Assembly (NCBI GenBank): GCA_030431945.1
Contig: JAUIIF010000209.1
Coordinates: forward strand, 1 to 7,472
Direction: 5' to 3'
From: Bacteroidia bacterium
Lineage (GTDB): Bacteria > Bacteroidota > Bacteroidia > Chitinophagales > Saprospiraceae
Length of the DNA: 7,472 nucleotides
Below are positions 6,613 through 7,472 of the stretch, piece after piece. The stretch's first letter is position 1; each line of letters begins with the position of its first letter. The translations under genes were made by a program, and so were the position numbers. The notes under the pieces are model-generated. The model was given only the letters and a program-made list of their open reading frames with translations, ran no database searches and had not been told where the DNA came from.

Positions 6613-6650
6613 TCCGTAAAAAGGGTAGGACAAACCGTAATCCGGGTCGG
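6613..6650 (+). promoter_or_regulatory. Tandem operator pair before the [2Fe-2S] subunit gene
   Basis: Two 17-base boxes, TCCGTAAAAAGGGTAGG (6613-6629) and ACCGTAATCCGGGTCGG (6634-6650), have starts 21 bases apart. The last core T of the proximal box (6647) is 27 bases before the TTTG of the -7 element at 6671-6677, against 29 at the other two promoters. All six boxes in the window keep C2, GTA at positions 4-6 and GGT at 12-14. The pair is in the intergenic gap after the DUF4440 gene. Confidence 0.65.
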
Positions 6651-6670
6651 TAAGCCTTCCTGTTTTTCTG

Positions 6671-6687
6671 TACTTTGCAACAAAGTA
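6671..6687 (+). promoter_or_regulatory. -7 element TACTTTG embedded in a perfect inverted repeat
   Basis: TACTTTG (6671-6677) resembles the Bacteroidota -7 element but has one spacer base fewer than TAnnTTTG. It is followed by CAA and then CAAAGTA (6681-6687), its exact reverse complement. The ATG at 6696 lies 8 bases further on, so the leader would be only about a dozen bases. The dyad could be a second protein site over the promoter or initiation region, or a short hairpin at the 5' end of the message. Confidence 0.5.
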
Positions 6688-6695
6688 AATGCTTT

Positions 6696-7154
6696 ATGGC
6701 TACCATTAATTTAAAGATAAACGGACAAACGCAGCTCGTCGATGCCGACCCGGACACCCCGCTCCTGTGGGTGTTGCGGGAGGAGCTTCAACTCGTCGGC
6801 ACAAAATATGGCTGTGGCATCGGCTCCTGCGGGGCCTGTACGGTCCACGTGGATGGGGTTGCGATGCGATCCTGTCAGCTGACGGTGGAGCAAATTGGCG
6901 AGCAAAAGGTAACCACGATCGAGGGTTTGTCCGAGCACGGCAACCACCCCGTACAGCAGGCCTGGCTGGCCCACGATGTGCCCCAGTGCGGGTACTGCCA
7001 GGCCGGGCAGATCATGAGCGCAAGCGCACTGCTGAACGACTCCCCCAACCCGAGTGACGCTGAGATTGACGCGGCGATGAACGGCAACGTCTGCCGCTGT
7101 GGTACTTACACCCGCATCAAAGCCGCCATCAAGTCGGTGAATGCGGTGGGCTAG
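6696..7154 (+). CDS. [2Fe-2S] subunit of an IorAB-type molybdenum hydroxylase
   Basis: The product has 152 residues from ATG 6696; an in-frame TTG at 6675 falls inside the promoter element and is rejected. Residues 1-75 are a plant-type ferredoxin domain binding one [2Fe-2S] cluster through Cys40, Cys45, Cys48 and Cys60. Residues about 80-150 are the helical second cluster domain with Cys98, Cys101, Cys133 and Cys135 (CGYC and CRC). The motif CGYCQAGQIM is typical of the isoquinoline 1-oxidoreductase alpha (IorA) type, whereas the xanthine dehydrogenase and CO dehydrogenase types usually have CTPG. The subunit passes electrons from the molybdenum centre to an acceptor. It has no signal peptide and probably crosses the membrane folded, as a complex with the Tat-targeted large subunit encoded 99 bases downstream. 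The promoter carries the shared operator pair. The assignment is secure; the substrate is not. Confidence 0.95.
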   Translation: MATINLKINGQTQLVDADPDTPLLWVLREELQLVGTKYGCGIGSCGACTVHVDGVAMRSCQLTVEQIGEQKVTTIEGLSEHGNHPVQQAWLAHDVPQCGYCQAGQIMSASALLNDSPNPSDAEIDAAMNGNVCRCGTYTRIKAAIKSVNAVG

Positions 7155-7178
7155 GTGCTGGTCCTTCCTTGCTTCGTT

Positions 7179-7190
7179 ATCTTTTCTTTG
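7179..7190 (+). promoter_or_regulatory. Weak promoter-like stretch between the two oxidoreductase genes
   Basis: TATCTTTTCTTTG contains TTTG followed by C, as in the other -7 elements of this window, but TA is not at the right distance and no -33 element is seen. It lies after the small-subunit stop and about 64 bases before the large-subunit ATG. It may be an internal promoter; read-through from the upstream promoter is equally likely. Confidence 0.2.
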
Positions 7191-7201
7191 CACCTGCGGC
7201 C

Positions 7202-7234
7202 GCGCCAAATTCAGTCCTGAATAAGGAATGGCGC
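7202..7234 (+). other. Nested palindromes in the leader of the molybdopterin subunit gene
   Basis: GCGCCA (7202-7207) pairs with TGGCGC (7229-7234), and pairing resumes for two more bases (GC/GC) beyond one mismatch. Inside lies a second perfect dyad, ATTCAG (7209-7214) and CTGAAT (7217-7222), separated by TC. The structure ends 19 bases before the ATG at 7254. It could be an RNA element adjusting the ratio of the two subunits, or a protein-binding site. It does not resemble the much longer molybdenum-cofactor riboswitch. Confidence 0.35.
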
Positions 7235-7253
7235 AGCATTAAAATATTGACTG

Positions 7254-7472
7254 ATGTCTACTCATAACGTTTCCCAAAATCGCCGTCATTTCCTGAAAGC
7301 CAGTGCCCTGGGCGGGGGTGGTCTCCTGCTTGGCTTCAACTGGCTGACGGGGTGCACCAATAACGCTTCCGAAGCTGCAATGGTGGATCCCGGCCCGGAG
7401 TTGCCCGAGTCGTGGCACTACATTAACGCGTACCTGAAAATCGGGAATAACGGTACGGTGACGATCTACACC
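7254..7472 (+). CDS. Molybdopterin-binding subunit of an IorAB-type hydroxylase, 3' end missing
   Basis: The frame opens at ATG 7254 and runs off the window after 73 codons. Residues 9-34 carry a twin-arginine signal, NRRHFLKAS followed by a glycine/leucine-rich core, ending in LTGC with Cys34 in lipobox position, so the protein may be a Tat-exported lipoprotein. Residues about 54-73, SWHYINAYLKIGNNGTVTIYT, match the usual start of the mature large subunit in isoquinoline 1-oxidoreductase beta-type, xanthine-dehydrogenase-family proteins. In these enzymes the large subunit binds the molybdopterin cytosine dinucleotide cofactor and hydroxylates N-heterocycles or aldehydes. It follows the [2Fe-2S] subunit gene by 99 bases, as expected for the partner. 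The catalytic region is outside the window, so specificity cannot be judged. Confidence 0.88.
   Translation, partial: MSTHNVSQNRRHFLKASALGGGGLLLGFNWLTGCTNNASEAAMVDPGPELPESWHYINAYLKIGNNGTVTIYT

Noticed and set aside
6114..6683. 189-codon open frame on the minus strand over the DUF4440 gene
   Set aside because: It is the shadow of a well-supported lipoprotein gene and it runs through the operator pair and into the promoter.
7155..7253. Molybdenum-cofactor riboswitch before the large subunit gene
   Set aside because: The gap is only 99 bases and holds two short dyads; the known riboswitch is longer with a multi-stem architecture that is not seen here.

Overview
The window looks like a chromosomal piece of a fairly GC-rich member of the Bacteroidota, perhaps the Lewinella/Saprospira side; that placement is inference. 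Start codons lack clear Shine-Dalgarno sequences and have A-rich or featureless leaders. Promoter-like elements resemble the Bacteroidota -7 box (TAnnTTTG, here nATCTTTG or TACTTTG). Several products are lipoproteins, and the cupin/CMD protein and NTF2-like lipoprotein belong to families common in this phylum.

Layout: the 3' end of a leucine-rich-repeat protein gene (+, 2-1093) converges on a two-gene minus-strand unit. That unit is a secreted cupin-carboxymuconolactone decarboxylase (CMD) fusion (1768-2829) followed by a lipoprotein RidA/YjgF-family protein (1109-1675). A control region of about 630 bases separates it from a plus-strand unit: a doubtful small ORF (3086-3463), a lipoprotein type-B carboxylesterase (3460-5094) and an AraC-family regulator (5112-6005). 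Next are an NTF2-like/DUF4440 lipoprotein (6094-6591), the [2Fe-2S] subunit of an IorAB-type molybdenum hydroxylase (6696-7154), and the start of its Tat-targeted molybdopterin subunit (7254 to the window edge).

The most notable observation is a shared operator. A 17-base asymmetric box, approximately TCCGTAATCNGGGTAGG, occurs six times as three head-to-tail pairs, each with exactly 21 bases between box starts. One pair faces the cupin-CMD gene (2910-2947, minus), one faces the esterase unit (2993-3030, plus) and one precedes the [2Fe-2S] subunit gene (6613-6650, plus). Each pair sits at nearly the same distance (29, 29 and 27 bases) from a TTTG -7 element. Two 17-base half-sites separated by 4 bases is the classic geometry for AraC-type activators, and an AraC-type regulator lies in the locus. 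I infer that this regulator controls all three promoters.

Together the genes suggest an inducible, largely envelope-located pathway for an unknown small molecule, perhaps an aromatic or N-heterocyclic ester: ester hydrolysis, Mo-dependent hydroxylation, and downstream cupin/CMD and Rid-type steps. The substrate cannot be read from the sequence.
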